Shown: in pieces, positions 41,839-51,176 of the stretch
Numbering within the stretch: position 1 is the stretch's first letter
How the letters are laid out: each line of letters starts with the position of its first letter
NCBI GenBank assembly: GCA_934561395.1
Contig: CAKTGF010000002.1
Span: 287,075-351,074 of the forward strand
From: an uncultured Eubacterium sp.
Lineage (GTDB): Bacteria; Bacillota; Clostridia; Oscillospirales; Acutalibacteraceae
Length of the DNA stretch: 64,000 nt
Direction of reading: 5' to 3'
The notes under the pieces: model-generated
The model's database searches: none
Told to the model about the DNA's origin: nothing
The model's input: only the letters and a program-made list of their open reading frames with translations
Program-made: the position numbers and the translations under genes

Positions 41839-43497
41839 ATGAGAGATATTGACAATCTCTGTTTAAACTGCTTTGAGCCGCTTACAGAGGGTGCGGTTTG
41901 CGCCAACTGCGGCTATGATAACGACACTGTGTGCCAAACAATGTATTTAACGCCTAAAACCATGCTGGCAAACAAATATGTTGTGGGTGCATTTGTCAGC
42001 CACGAAAGCGACGCAGTAACATATATGGGCTATGATATGCAGCTCGACAGAACTGTTTATATAAGAGAATTTTACCCAAAATCAATGGCAAGCAGGCTTG
42101 AGGGTAACCCCAACCTGCACATTCGCCAAAAGTTTATGGACCTTGCGGTTAAATACAGAAACGAGTTTTATAAGCTTTGGACCGAGCTTGAAAAAATGCA
42201 GAGCCTTTCTGCCGTGGTGCCTGTTTATGATGTTTTTGAGGCTAACGCAACAGTTTATGCAATTATTGAAAAAATAGATTCAATCCCGCTTAGGGAATAT
42301 CTTTTGCGTAACCCAGAGGGCTACATTCCGTGGGATAATGCAAGGCTTATGTTTATGCCTGTTTTAACCACAATTGAAACCCTGCATTCAAAGGGCATTA
42401 TTCACGGCTCAATCACGCCTGACAGTCTGCTTCTTTGTGCAGACGGCAAGGTAAGGCTTAAGCCCTTTACAATTCAGTCTGCAACAGATTGTTCAACTCC
42501 CCTTGAATTTAATGTTACAGACGGCTACACCGCCCTTGAGCAATACGATAATAACCACAGAATGTGCTTTGGCACCGATATTTATTCCTTCAGCGCCTGC
42601 ATTTACCGTGCCCTTGTGGGCACTAATCCGCCCCCTGCTCCTGCAAGGGAGGCTAACGACAAGCTGATGATACCCAATTCAATTGCCGAAACCATACCAA
42701 TGCATGTTATCAAGGCTCTTGGCAGCGGCTTGCAGATTTACCCTGAAAAGAGAATTAAAAATATTTCCACATTCAGGGAGCTTATTGACGCATCGCCCAC
42801 AGTTCAGGCAGCGGCTGCGGCAGGGGATAGCCGAGTAAATCATGCAGAGGCTATCAACAATGCTGAGGTTAAGAAAAAATCAAAAAAAGGCAATATTTTA
42901 ATTATTGCCTTGGTGGTTGTGATTATTGCCGCAATAGGGGTGGGCGTGTATTTTGCACAAATTAAATCCTCCGATGAGGACCAAACAACAACCACTGCCG
43001 CCACACAGGAAACCTGCGAGGTGCCCAGCTTTATTAACAACGGCTTTACCAAAAGCACCATTGAAAATAACGGAGCGTGGAACCAGCAGTTCAAAATCAG
43101 TTATGTTTATGAGTATTCAACCGATACCGAGGAGGGCGAAATCTTTAAACAAAGTATTCAGCCCGGCGAAACCGTTAATGTGGGAACAGAAATTGTGCTC
43201 ACAGTCAGCAACGGCGTTCAAACCGAGGTTGTGCCCGATGTGGGCGGCTTAAGCCTTGATGTTGCAACCGAGCAGCTGGAAAAACTGGGCTTTAAGGTTT
43301 CAACCGTAACTGTTCAAAACTACGGCGACCATACACCGAACACCGTTAAATCAAGCAACGGCATTGCACCGGCACCGGGCGAAACCGTGGTTTACGGCGA
43401 GGAAATTGTGCTTCAGGTTTACGGCGAGGTTCAAACAACAACTACAACTACAACCACAACCGCACCTGCAACAGAGGAAAACACGGATTCCGAATAA
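41839..43497 (+). CDS. Zinc-ribbon, pseudokinase, PASTA membrane protein
   Basis: 552 aa from ATG 41839 (TTGGAG SD). Layout: zinc ribbon (Cys8, Cys11, Cys21, Cys24), Ser/Thr-kinase-like domain (about 45-320), membrane helix (351-373), two PASTA-type repeats (about 395-535) and a Thr-rich tail. The kinase fold has lost key residues. The glycine loop reads GAFVSHESDAVTYMG; the VAIK lysine is Arg76 in VYIREFYP; the HRD catalytic loop is HGSITPDS (no Asp); and DFG is KPF. So it should bind but not phosphorylate. The PASTA part would sense muropeptides or lipid II outside. No phosphatase or active kinase gene is adjacent. Confidence 0.85.
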   Translation: MRDIDNLCLNCFEPLTEGAVCANCGYDNDTVCQTMYLTPKTMLANKYVVGAFVSHESDAVTYMGYDMQLDRTVYIREFYPKSMASRLEGNPNLHIRQKFMDLAVKYRNEFYKLWTELEKMQSLSAVVPVYDVFEANATVYAIIEKIDSIPLREYLLRNPEGYIPWDNARLMFMPVLTTIETLHSKGIIHGSITPDSLLLCADGKVRLKPFTIQSATDCSTPLEFNVTDGYTALEQYDNNHRMCFGTDIYSFSACIYRALVGTNPPPAPAREANDKLMIPNSIAETIPMHVIKALGSGLQIYPEKRIKNISTFRELIDASPTVQAAAAAGDSRVNHAEAINNAEVKKKSKKGNILIIALVVVIIAAIGVGVYFAQIKSSDEDQTTTTAATQETCEVPSFINNGFTKSTIENNGAWNQQFKISYVYEYSTDTEEGEIFKQSIQPGETVNVGTEIVLTVSNGVQTEVVPDVGGLSLDVATEQLEKLGFKVSTVTVQNYGDHTPNTVKSSNGIAPAPGETVVYGEEIVLQVYGEVQTTTTTTTTTAPATEENTDSE

Positions 43498-43510
43498 AAA
43501 TAATTGACAC

Positions 43511-43548
43511 AAAAAACGGATTTGACTTTAAGGTCAAATCCGTTTTTG
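43511..43548. terminator. Bidirectional intrinsic terminator
   Basis: AAAAACGGATTTGAC, loop, GTCAAATCCGTTTTT; between convergent genes. Confidence 0.93.
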
Positions 43549-43567
43549 TATGTAGTGTTAAATTATT

Positions 43568-44017
43568 TTACATGTTTGCCAAAGCGCCGATACTTACACC
43601 TGTTGTAACAACAAATATAATTGCAATAACAAGTGTAAGAAGCCACAAAACTATGTTTGCTTTAACATAGTTTTTCTTGTTTTTGTTTGTGTTGCTTGAG
43701 CAAAGCCAAACAATCCAGCAAATAACATTAATAACAGGTATTGCGCTGAGTATGAACATGCCGATATACGCACCAACTGACATTACCTCTTTTGTTGGGT
43801 CATAGGATTGGTAAAAAATCTGTTGGAGCGGTTGCTGTTGGTAAGGTTGTTGTTGGTATGGTTGTTGTTGATAAGGCTGCTGATAGTATTGCTGAGCAGG
43901 CTGCTGATATTGCTGCTGATATTGCTGTTGATATTGCTGTTGATATTGCTGTTGATATTGCTGTTGAGCCGCCTGCTGTTCAGGTTGTTGCGGGTTATAG
44001 TTGTTATATTCGTCCAT
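43568..44017 (-). CDS. Gln/Tyr-rich two-helix membrane protein
   Basis: 149 aa. The first 70 residues are low-complexity: QQQY units then QQQPY units, encoded by simple DNA repeats. Two membrane helices follow (about 80-100, VGAYIGMFILSAIPVINVIC; and 118-143), separated by a basic loop SSNTNKNKKNYVKAN. The pattern of a polar repeat tail plus a short membrane anchor is common among Clostridia, where annotated names are vague; no function can be given. SD GAGGAGG and its own promoter. It is not part of the recG unit next to it. Confidence 0.7.
   Translation of the reverse strand: MDEYNNYNPQQPEQQAAQQQYQQQYQQQYQQQYQQQYQQPAQQYYQQPYQQQPYQQQPYQQQPLQQIFYQSYDPTKEVMSVGAYIGMFILSAIPVINVICWIVWLCSSNTNKNKKNYVKANIVLWLLTLVIAIIFVVTTGVSIGALANM
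43831..43967. repeat. Coding microsatellite (12- and 15-bp units)
   Basis: About 43901-43967 is built of 12-bp units like ATTGCTGTTGAT (QQQY), and 43831-43890 of 15-bp units (YQQQP). Such tracts readily change unit number without shifting frame. Confidence 0.85.
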
Positions 44018-44038
44018 AAAAAATCCTCCTCTTTAATC

Positions 44039-44067
44039 AGTATATTTCACATTTTAAAAGTTGTCAA
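44039..44067 (-). promoter_or_regulatory. Promoter of the Gln-rich gene
   Basis: Minus strand: -35 TTGACA (44062-44067), 17 bp, -10 TATACT (44039-44044). Confidence 0.75.
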
Positions 44068-44093
44068 TATAAAAGTAATTTTGTTTTTAGGCT

Positions 44094-46112
44094 TTAATAA
44101 TTTGCCTTTCTGAACATATTGTTAATTTGGGTGCATAATTGGGGATAGCCATCAAGCCTTGGGTCATCAGCCAAAATTTCCCCTGCACATTTTTGGCAAA
44201 GCCGCAGGGTTTCCATATCGCTTAGCATATCCGCAATTACCAGGTTCGGCAGGCCGTGCTGGCGCTTGCCGAAAAAATCGCCGGGGCCACGCTGCTTCAG
44301 GTCATAATCGGCAATTTTAAAGCCGTCGTTGGTTTCTCTCATAACATTCAGCCTTTGGCGTGTTGCCTCGCCCTTATTGTCTGAAACAAGTATGCAAAAG
44401 GACTTGTCCTTACCTCTGCCCACTCTGCCACGCAGCTGGTGCAGCTGTGATAAGCCGAAGCGGTCTGCGTTTTCAATAAGCATTATGGTGGCGTTGGGAA
44501 CATCAACCCCCACCTCAACCACCGTGGTTGAAACAAGAATGTCAATTTCTCCCTTTGAAAAGGAATTCATCACCGCATCCTTTTCCTTTGGCGCCATTTT
44601 ACCGTGCAAAAGACCCACACGGTATCCGCTGAAAACGGTATCCGCAAGCTTTTGCGAGTATTCCTTTGCGGAAATCAGGTCGCTTTCGCCCTCGTCAACA
44701 AGGGAGCAGACTATGTATGCCTGATTGCCGTTATCTATCGCCTTTTTGATAAAATTGTATATCCTTTGGTGGTAAGAGCTGTTAACAACATCCGTTCTTA
44801 TGCTCTGTCTGCCCGGGGGCAGCTCGTTAATTATGCTTATATCCAAATCGCCGTAAATAATTAAGCCCAGTGTTCTGGGTATTGGCGTTGCGCTCATAAC
44901 CAGCAAATGGGGGTTGTTGCCCTTCATTGCCAGATTTGCCCTTTGCTCAACGCCAAAGCGGTGCTGCTCGTCGGTTACAACAAGGGCAATGGACTTAAAC
45001 TCCACATCGTTTTGTATAAGAGCGTGGGTGCCCACCACAAGGTCAATGCTGCCGTTTATTAAATCCTCTTTAATTTTTCGTTTTTCCCTTGCCTTGGTTG
45101 AGCCTGTAAGCAGGGCAATTTTTATGTTGCAGCCCTCAAACAGCTTTGAAAGTGATTCGTAATGTTGGGTTGCCAATATCTCTGTCGGCGCCATCATTGC
45201 CGCCTGGTAGCCGTTTTTAACGCAGGTGTATATTACCGCTGCGGCAACCGCTGTTTTGCCTGAGCCGACATCCCCCTGAATAAGCCTGTTCATTGCCGTT
45301 TTGCCGGACATATCGCCGATGCAGTCCCTTACTGCGTTCTTTTGGGCGTTTGTGGGCTCAAAGGGTAAAAGAGAATAAAACTCATCTGTATAATCCCTTG
45401 TAACAGGCAGTTTGTTTTCCTCGTTTTTTTTGCTTTTCAGCTTAAGCAGGCCTATTTGCAGAGCCAAAAGCTCGTCAAAAATAAGCCTTTGCCGTGCAAG
45501 CTCCACATTTTCCATGCTGTCGGGAAAGTGAATTTGCTTAATTGCCCAATCAAGGGGGCAAAGCTTGTATTTTTTGATTATTTCATCGTTAAGGGTTTCC
45601 TCAATTGTGCCGATTTTTTCAAGGGCTGATTTAACAGCCTTGGCTATTGCCCTTGAATTAAGCCTTTCGGTGGCAGGGTATACAGGGTGTATCCCCACTG
45701 CGCTTTCAAGTCTTTCAATTTGAGGGGAGGCCATTGACGCCTTTGTAAAGCTTTTTTCAATTTTGCCGTATAAAACATATTCGTCAAAGGTTCTAAGCGC
45801 CTTTGCCAAATATTTGTTGTTAAAAACAGTAACATTAATAACATTTTCTCCGTCGGTAAAATTGCACTTGTAAAGGGTCAGTCCCTTTCTTATCACAGCT
45901 TCCTTAACAGGGGTTATCATGGTTGCTTTAATGAATACATTTTCGCCCACAGGCGCATTTGCCACAGTTGTGGTGTTGCTCCAATCTTCATATTTCCTTG
46001 GATAGTAATGTATCAAATCCTCCACAGAGTAAATGCCCAGCTTATTTAAAAGCCGGGCTTTCTTTTCGCCAACACCTTTGACATATTGAATATTATATTC
46101 ACTAAAATCCAT
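44094..46112 (-). CDS. recG: ATP-dependent DNA helicase RecG
   Basis: Remodels stalled replication forks and Holliday junctions. 672 aa, normal length: wedge/OB domain (YYPRKYEDWSNTTTVANAPV), helicase motif I LIQGDVGSGKTAVAAA, Ia MAPTEILATQH, II VVTDEQHRFGVEQR (the RecG-specific DEQH), III LVMSATPIPRTL, V LVSTTVVEVGVDVPNAT, VI QLHQLRGRVGRG, and the C-terminal GFKIADYDLKQRGPGDFFG. Last gene of the ymdB-SBP-yloU-fakA-recG run, 3 nt after fakA. Confidence 0.97.
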   Translation of the reverse strand: MDFSEYNIQYVKGVGEKKARLLNKLGIYSVEDLIHYYPRKYEDWSNTTTVANAPVGENVFIKATMITPVKEAVIRKGLTLYKCNFTDGENVINVTVFNNKYLAKALRTFDEYVLYGKIEKSFTKASMASPQIERLESAVGIHPVYPATERLNSRAIAKAVKSALEKIGTIEETLNDEIIKKYKLCPLDWAIKQIHFPDSMENVELARQRLIFDELLALQIGLLKLKSKKNEENKLPVTRDYTDEFYSLLPFEPTNAQKNAVRDCIGDMSGKTAMNRLIQGDVGSGKTAVAAAVIYTCVKNGYQAAMMAPTEILATQHYESLSKLFEGCNIKIALLTGSTKAREKRKIKEDLINGSIDLVVGTHALIQNDVEFKSIALVVTDEQHRFGVEQRANLAMKGNNPHLLVMSATPIPRTLGLIIYGDLDISIINELPPGRQSIRTDVVNSSYHQRIYNFIKKAIDNGNQAYIVCSLVDEGESDLISAKEYSQKLADTVFSGYRVGLLHGKMAPKEKDAVMNSFSKGEIDILVSTTVVEVGVDVPNATIMLIENADRFGLSQLHQLRGRVGRGKDKSFCILVSDNKGEATRQRLNVMRETNDGFKIADYDLKQRGPGDFFGKRQHGLPNLVIADMLSDMETLRLCQKCAGEILADDPRLDGYPQLCTQINNMFRKANY

Positions 46113-46115
46113 TAA

Positions 46116-47774
46116 TTATTCCACCGATATAATATAGTAATAAATTGGCTGACCGCCGTTAACAATGCTGATGTCAATGTCGCTGTCGTATTTTTCACGA
46201 AGCTTGTTTTCAATTTCGCAGGCCTCCTCCTCGGTTACGCCTTCGCCGTAAATAAGGGTAACCAGTGAGTGAACCCCACGCTTAAATAATTTGTCTGCGG
46301 TTTTAAAGGCAATGTCATTTTTATCATCGCCGATATATTTGATTTTTCCGTTAAGCATGCCCATCATCTGGCCCTGCTTAATCGGCTTGCCGTCAACCTC
46401 GCTGTCCCTTGCGGCAAAGGTTACCTGTCCTGTTTCAACAGCCCCTGCCATTTCCATCATGGTCATTTGGTTGGTGTCGGCGTCCTCGCCCTCGTCAAAG
46501 CAAAGCAGTGCCGAAATACCCTGGGGAATTGTTTTTGTTTGCAAAACCCTTACCTCTCTGTCCTCAGCAAGGGGAATTGCCTGTTCAGCCGCCATAATAA
46601 TGTTTTTGTTGTTGGGCAGCACAAAAACGGTTTTAGCCGGAGTTTGGTTAATAGCGTTTAAAATATCGTCAGTTGAGGGGTTCATTGTCTGACCGCCGCT
46701 GACAATTACATCGGCTCCAAGGTCTGTGAACAGCTCCTTTAAGCCGTCCCCCGCACAAACGGCAACAAAGCCGTATTTGTTTTCAGGTGTGGTCTTGGTG
46801 GGGGTGATTACCTTGTCGCCCTCCTTAACGCCCTCGTTTGCATTTCTGTGCTGGTAGCGCATATTGTCAATTTTAATATTGATAAGCTGACCGTATTGTA
46901 AAGCCGCCTTGATAACGTCGCCTGGGCAGTTTGAATGAACATGAACCTTGATAATGTCGGAATCGTCAACTACAACAACGCAGTCGCCTATTGATTCAAG
47001 GAACGCACGGAGCTTTACAGGGTCGCTTTCCTTTGAGGTCTTTGATTTTTCAATTAAAAATTCAGAGCAGTAGCCGAATTCAATGTCGTCATCAGCTTGA
47101 GCAACAGTTGATTTTGATGCAATTTCAACAGGCTTAACGGTTTCTCCGATAGCCTGAATGATTACATTGTGTGTGAACACACTACCAATACCCTCTAAAA
47201 TTAGTACAAGGCCCTGACCGCCTGCGTCAACAACCCCTGCCTTTTTAAGAACAGGCAGCTGCTCGGGAGTTTTTGCCAAAGCCTCCTTTGCCTCCTGCAA
47301 AGCGGCAAAGCAAACATCCATTGGGTCGTTTTGAATTTTTGCCATTTCCTCGGCAGCCTCTGCGGCGCACCTTACAACGGTTAAAATTGTGCCCTCTGTG
47401 GGTTTCATAACTGCCTTGTATGCGGCGTCACAGCCGTATCTTAATGCTTTTGCAATATCGTGGCCGTCGGCCTCGTTAAGGCCTTTAAATGCCTTTGAAA
47501 AGCCACGGAAGATAAGTGATAAAATTACACCTGAATTACCCCTTGCACCTCTTAACAGTGCAGATGCGGCACGCTTTGACACATCGCCGATGGTGCTGTC
47601 ATTCGGCATGGAAGCAACATCCTTTGATGCTGCGCCGATAGTCATTGACATATTGGTGCCTGTATCTCCGTCGGGGACGGGGAAGATGTTTAATGCGTCA
47701 ACTGCCTGACGGCTGTTTGATATATTGTTGGCGGCGGAAATAATACCGTCACGCAGCATAAGTCCTGTAATCAT
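46116..47774 (-). CDS. fakA: Fatty acid kinase subunit FakA (YloV, DAK2 domain)
   Basis: 552-aa ATP-binding kinase subunit that, with a fatty-acid-binding FakB, phosphorylates exogenous fatty acids. The N-terminal DhaL domain has NIFPVPDGDTGTNMSMT, GARGNSGVILSLIFRG and KPTEGTILTVVR; the middle has VVDAGGQGLVLILEG; the C-terminal half is the DAK-phosphatase-like domain with SGGQTMNPSTDDIL and VFVLPNNKNII. The conserved order yloU-yloV-recG is kept. No fakB is in the window. Confidence 0.94.
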   Translation of the reverse strand: MITGLMLRDGIISAANNISNSRQAVDALNIFPVPDGDTGTNMSMTIGAASKDVASMPNDSTIGDVSKRAASALLRGARGNSGVILSLIFRGFSKAFKGLNEADGHDIAKALRYGCDAAYKAVMKPTEGTILTVVRCAAEAAEEMAKIQNDPMDVCFAALQEAKEALAKTPEQLPVLKKAGVVDAGGQGLVLILEGIGSVFTHNVIIQAIGETVKPVEIASKSTVAQADDDIEFGYCSEFLIEKSKTSKESDPVKLRAFLESIGDCVVVVDDSDIIKVHVHSNCPGDVIKAALQYGQLINIKIDNMRYQHRNANEGVKEGDKVITPTKTTPENKYGFVAVCAGDGLKELFTDLGADVIVSGGQTMNPSTDDILNAINQTPAKTVFVLPNNKNIIMAAEQAIPLAEDREVRVLQTKTIPQGISALLCFDEGEDADTNQMTMMEMAGAVETGQVTFAARDSEVDGKPIKQGQMMGMLNGKIKYIGDDKNDIAFKTADKLFKRGVHSLVTLIYGEGVTEEEACEIENKLREKYDSDIDISIVNGGQPIYYYIISVE

Positions 47775-47787
47775 TTCAAGCCCTCCG

Positions 47788-48144
47788 TTAGTTTAATCCG
47801 TTAATGTGAACATTAACTGCCGAAACCTTAAGGCCTGTTGCAGATTCGACAGTGTAACGAACCTTGTTAACAATGCTGTCTGAAATAGCACTTATGTTAA
47901 CGCCGTATGACACTGCAATGTGCAGGTCGATAACAAGTGAGCCGTTAATACTTTTTACAGTAACGCCCTGGCTGTGATTGTCAGGGTCAACCTTGCTGTC
48001 AATAACGCTTTTAATGCTTCTTAAAGCATTTGGGTTAACCATTCTTGTTACACCAAAGCAGCTTTGAGCGGTGTTGCCCACAAGGTTTGAAAAATAATTG
48101 TTTGTAATTTCGATGTATCCGTTAGGATTTTCAAATTTTATCAT
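47788..48144 (-). CDS. Asp23/Gls24 family protein (YloU)
   Basis: 118-aa protein of the Asp23/Gls24 family, envelope-stress-linked and membrane-associated in Staphylococcus. Features: GYIEITNNYFSNLVGNTAQ, a central VTVKSINGSLVIDLHIAVSY and a C-terminal GLKVSAVNVHINGL. SD AGGAGG. 13 nt before fakA, 20 nt after the lipoprotein gene. Confidence 0.9.
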   Translation of the reverse strand: MIKFENPNGYIEITNNYFSNLVGNTAQSCFGVTRMVNPNALRSIKSVIDSKVDPDNHSQGVTVKSINGSLVIDLHIAVSYGVNISAISDSIVNKVRYTVESATGLKVSAVNVHINGLN

Positions 48145-48164
48145 AGCATCCTCCTGTACCGGTA

Positions 48165-49658
48165 TTAATCAAAATACCAATCTTCTATGTTTGAAAAATA
48201 ATTACCGTTGTAGCCCTGCATGTCCCCATGCATGGATTTCGTAAAGCAAATCATACCCTGCCTGTAAAGAAGGGGAATAAAGGGCAGCTCCTTTGAAAAA
48301 TCAAGGATAAATCCGCCTATTTCTCCCTCGCCTTTCATATATGAGTCATAGGATTTGCCCGATTGGGAATTTTTTAAATCAATTCCGTACCGTGTTGCGC
48401 CCTTTGAGCCGTAAAAGCTGTTTAAATTCATATCATTTGGCAGTTTGGTTTCCCCAAGGTAAATATCAAAATTGCCCTTTTGCACCGCAGTTAAATATTT
48501 TTTGCCCTTAAGGCTGCTTATTGTAACATTAAAGCCCACAGCGTCCAACTGCTGCTTAATGTATGTTGCGGCGGATTTGTTGGCCTCTGAGTTATTAACT
48601 ACAAGTGTTAGGTTAAGGGAGCCTGCCTTGGCGCCGCTTTGGTCAATTGCCTGTTTTGCGCCGGAGGTGTCTTCATTCTCCGAAAAAATCTGCGTTTGCT
48701 TGCCCAGCTTTGACGCAGGGTTGAAAACAGAGGTTGCCGCCTTTGCATAGCCCTGATAAGCGGTTTTAACAAGGGTTTCTCTGTTAATTGCCAGCGAAAT
48801 TGCTTTTCTTATATTTTCATCTTTCGTAATGCCTTTTTTGCAGTTTATGCCAAGATAAACCATATTATTAAGGTTAACGGCTTTTTTGTTGCATTGCAGC
48901 CTTATTCCGTTTGTACCTGACATATCGCTTGCAGCGTAGCTGATGTTGCCTATGTTAACTGCGTTGATGATTGATTCGGCTGAGGTAATGTTAATCAGCG
49001 TGATTTTTGTTATTCTCGGGCTGAAATCCGAATGTTCAGAGTTTAGCTCCAGGAAAACCTCGCCGTCCCCATCGCCGTATTTGTATTTGCCCGAGCCGAT
49101 TGAGTAGCCCTTATCATCGCTTTTGTCGGATGCGATTGCAAAGGTTAAAAGGTTGTGGGCGTTGGGGTTTTCGTAGCTCAAGTTAAACTTAACGGTTTTA
49201 TCGTCAACCTTAACGGCGGAGCTAATTGCCTTTAAGCTGTTGCCCCAGTGGGGAGAGCCTTTTGCCTGCTCAAAGGAATAGACCACCGAATCGGCGGTAA
49301 CGGCCGTGCCGTCTGAAAATTTTACAGAATCATTTAGAGTAACGGTTATGGTTTTATTATCATTATAAGAGTAGCTTGCCCCGATTTTAGGCTGTATTTC
49401 GTAGCTTTCATCAATGGTAAACAGGGAATCGAAAATAAGCTCCTCCAAAACCTGATTGTTCAGCGACTGGGATTCAAAGGGATTTAATGAATCCGATTGA
49501 GAGTAGCTGAGCTTAAAATTGGTAGTGTCCGCCACTGTTTCAGTTGTGGTTTCGGTAACCAGCTTATGCTCGCTGGTGGGCGACTGCGCAGTGCAGGCCG
49601 AAAGAGTTACCGCCACCAAAACAACCGCTAACAGCAGAGACAAATATTTTTTTGTCAT
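48165..49658 (-). CDS. Peptide-type ABC transporter substrate-binding lipoprotein (family 5)
   Basis: 497-aa solute-binding protein, SBP_bac_5 (OppA/DppA) family. Lipoprotein signal MTKKYLSLLLAVVLVAVTLS with the Cys after LSA (lipobox LSAC), then family motifs NPFESQSLNNQVLEELIFDS, GASYSYNDNKTITVTLNDSV, KFSDGTAVTADSVVYSFE and NIRKAISLAINRETLVKTAY. No permease or ATPase genes are present, so it either feeds a distant transporter or serves as a sensor. Its ATG overlaps the ymdB stop (ATGA), so the two are coupled. This is an unusual insertion between ymdB and yloU. Confidence 0.9.
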   Translation of the reverse strand: MTKKYLSLLLAVVLVAVTLSACTAQSPTSEHKLVTETTTETVADTTNFKLSYSQSDSLNPFESQSLNNQVLEELIFDSLFTIDESYEIQPKIGASYSYNDNKTITVTLNDSVKFSDGTAVTADSVVYSFEQAKGSPHWGNSLKAISSAVKVDDKTVKFNLSYENPNAHNLLTFAIASDKSDDKGYSIGSGKYKYGDGDGEVFLELNSEHSDFSPRITKITLINITSAESIINAVNIGNISYAASDMSGTNGIRLQCNKKAVNLNNMVYLGINCKKGITKDENIRKAISLAINRETLVKTAYQGYAKAATSVFNPASKLGKQTQIFSENEDTSGAKQAIDQSGAKAGSLNLTLVVNNSEANKSAATYIKQQLDAVGFNVTISSLKGKKYLTAVQKGNFDIYLGETKLPNDMNLNSFYGSKGATRYGIDLKNSQSGKSYDSYMKGEGEIGGFILDFSKELPFIPLLYRQGMICFTKSMHGDMQGYNGNYFSNIEDWYFD

Positions 49659-50428
49659 TTTCTGAACCTTTCTATGTGAATGGCCTTGCCGGTTTTATTG
49701 TCGGTTTCTATAAAACAGCCCTCAAGGGTGCAGGGGCCGTCCTCGTTAACAAACCTTACAGGCAGATTTGTTTTCATTTTCTTTATTGCCGCATCCGGGG
49801 ATATGCCCAAAACCGAATAATAGGGGCCGGTCATGCCCAAATCGGTAATATATGCGGTGCCCTTTGGCAAAACCTGTTCATCGCTTGTTTGAACATGGGT
49901 GTGGGTTCCCAGCAGAGCGGATATTCTTCCGTCGGCATAAAAGCCCATTCCTCGTTTTTCGCTGCTTGCCTCCGCATGAAAATCCACAATAATTGTTTTG
50001 ATGCCTAAGCCGTTGATTTCTTCAATAATTTTATCAATTGCAATAAAGGGGTTTTCGTTATTTTCAAGATAAATTATACCTTGCAGGTTAACAACGGCAA
50101 CCTGAATGTAGCCCTTGTCAACAATGGTGTAGCCTCTGCCGGGGGCTGAGGTGTGAAAGTTGGCAGGCCTTACGATAAACGGATTTTCCTCAAGAAAATC
50201 ATATATTTCAGGTCTTTTTAAAGCGTGGTTGCCCAAGGTTATTACATCAACGCCGCTGTCAAAAATATGTTTGGCGCTTTGGGGCAAAATGCCGTTGCCC
50301 ACGGCGGAATTTTCGCCGTTTGCAATTACAAGGTCGGCGGAATATTCCTTTTTTAGATTTGGCAATGTTTTACGCAGGTATTCACAGCCCTGCTTTGAAA
50401 CAATGTCGCCGATAGCTATTACTTTCAT
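49655..50428 (-). CDS. ymdB: YmdB-type metallophosphoesterase (2',3'-cyclic nucleotide phosphodiesterase)
   Basis: 257 aa from ATG 50428; an extension to 50524 is hydrophobic without an SD and overlaps the promoter, so it is rejected. Motifs: AIGDIVSKQGCEYLR (Asp), IANGENSAVGNG, VITLGNHALKRPEI, IIVDFHAEASSEKRGMG and LLGTHTHVQTSDEQVLPKG, the two-metal centre of the YmdB/Dr1281 family. In Bacillus it acts on cAMP and 2',3'-cyclic nucleotides and affects biofilm and sporulation decisions. First gene of the five-gene run. Confidence 0.9.
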   Translation of the reverse strand: MKVIAIGDIVSKQGCEYLRKTLPNLKKEYSADLVIANGENSAVGNGILPQSAKHIFDSGVDVITLGNHALKRPEIYDFLEENPFIVRPANFHTSAPGRGYTIVDKGYIQVAVVNLQGIIYLENNENPFIAIDKIIEEINGLGIKTIIVDFHAEASSEKRGMGFYADGRISALLGTHTHVQTSDEQVLPKGTAYITDLGMTGPYYSVLGISPDAAIKKMKTNLPVRFVNEDGPCTLEGCFIETDNKTGKAIHIERFRK

Positions 50429-50462
50429 CAAATATACCGTTTCTATAATTATAATCACGGCT

Positions 50463-50491
50463 ATTATACTATATATTTTTGTTAAAAACAA
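50463..50491 (-). promoter_or_regulatory. Promoter of ymdB operon
   Basis: Minus strand: -35 TTGTTT (50486-50491), 17 bp, -10 TATAAT (50463-50468). Confidence 0.65.
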
Positions 50492-50600
50492 CATTGAGTG
50501 CCAAATTTTATAATCTGTTAACATAACAACGGGCCAAAAACAAAACTTGAAAAATATAAAATGCTGTGTTAATATTGAAATATCGAACGGAGGTATCGGA

Positions 50601-50966
50601 ATGTTGCACGAATCAGGAGAAATGTATCTTGAAACAATATATGTTTTATATCAGCGCAAGCCGGAGGTAAGGTCAATTGATGTTGCCGAGGAAATGGGCT
50701 TTTCAAAACCCAGCGTAAGCAGGGGAGTAAGCATTCTTAAAAGGGACGGCTATTTAACCGTTGACGATAACGGATATTTGGAACTTACCGATTCGGGCGT
50801 TGACCTTGCAAAGAAAATATATGAGCGCCACACCGTGCTGACCGATTTTTTAACCAGGCTTGGAGTAACTCCCCAGGTTGCTGCTGCCGATGCTTGCAAA
50901 ATTGAACATGTTATTTCCGACGAAAGCTTGGAATGCATTAAGAAAAACATTAACAGCTGCAAATAA
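50601..50966 (+). CDS. DtxR/MntR-family metal-dependent regulator (short form)
   Basis: 121 aa from ATG 50601 (GGAGG SD, 7-nt spacing). HTH and dimerisation domains of the DtxR/MntR family: SGEMYLETIYVLYQRKPEVR, VAEEMGFSKPSVSRGVSILK, YLELTDSGVDLAKKIYERH (with the metal-ligand ERH) and a C-terminal CKIEHVISDESLECIKK. The SH3/FeoA tail is absent. It should respond to Mn2+ or Fe2+. No transporter is adjacent; it is a single-gene unit divergent from ymdB. Confidence 0.9.
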   Translation: MLHESGEMYLETIYVLYQRKPEVRSIDVAEEMGFSKPSVSRGVSILKRDGYLTVDDNGYLELTDSGVDLAKKIYERHTVLTDFLTRLGVTPQVAAADACKIEHVISDESLECIKKNINSCK

Positions 50967-51176
50967 AATAATTTGATATGTAAAATAAGAAAGGCTGTTG
51001 AGAAAGGTCTTGAATTTCGTTTTCTTGCGAACTATGCTGTACCTCGTCAAAACACATTTCGTATAGAACAAAACAGAATTTTGTAACTATACTTCATATG
51101 TTTTTCCTCTTTCCAAAAAATCTATTGATTTTTTGGAAGCCTTATATATGCTTGTGAGCAAAAAACGAAAAACGCC

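Noticed and set aside
43831..43967. CRISPR array
   Set aside because: Repeats are 12-15 bp with no spacers and lie in frame in a Gln-rich gene.
50429..50524. Hydrophobic N-terminal extension of YmdB
   Set aside because: No SD; it overlaps the promoter, and the conserved family start is at 50428.
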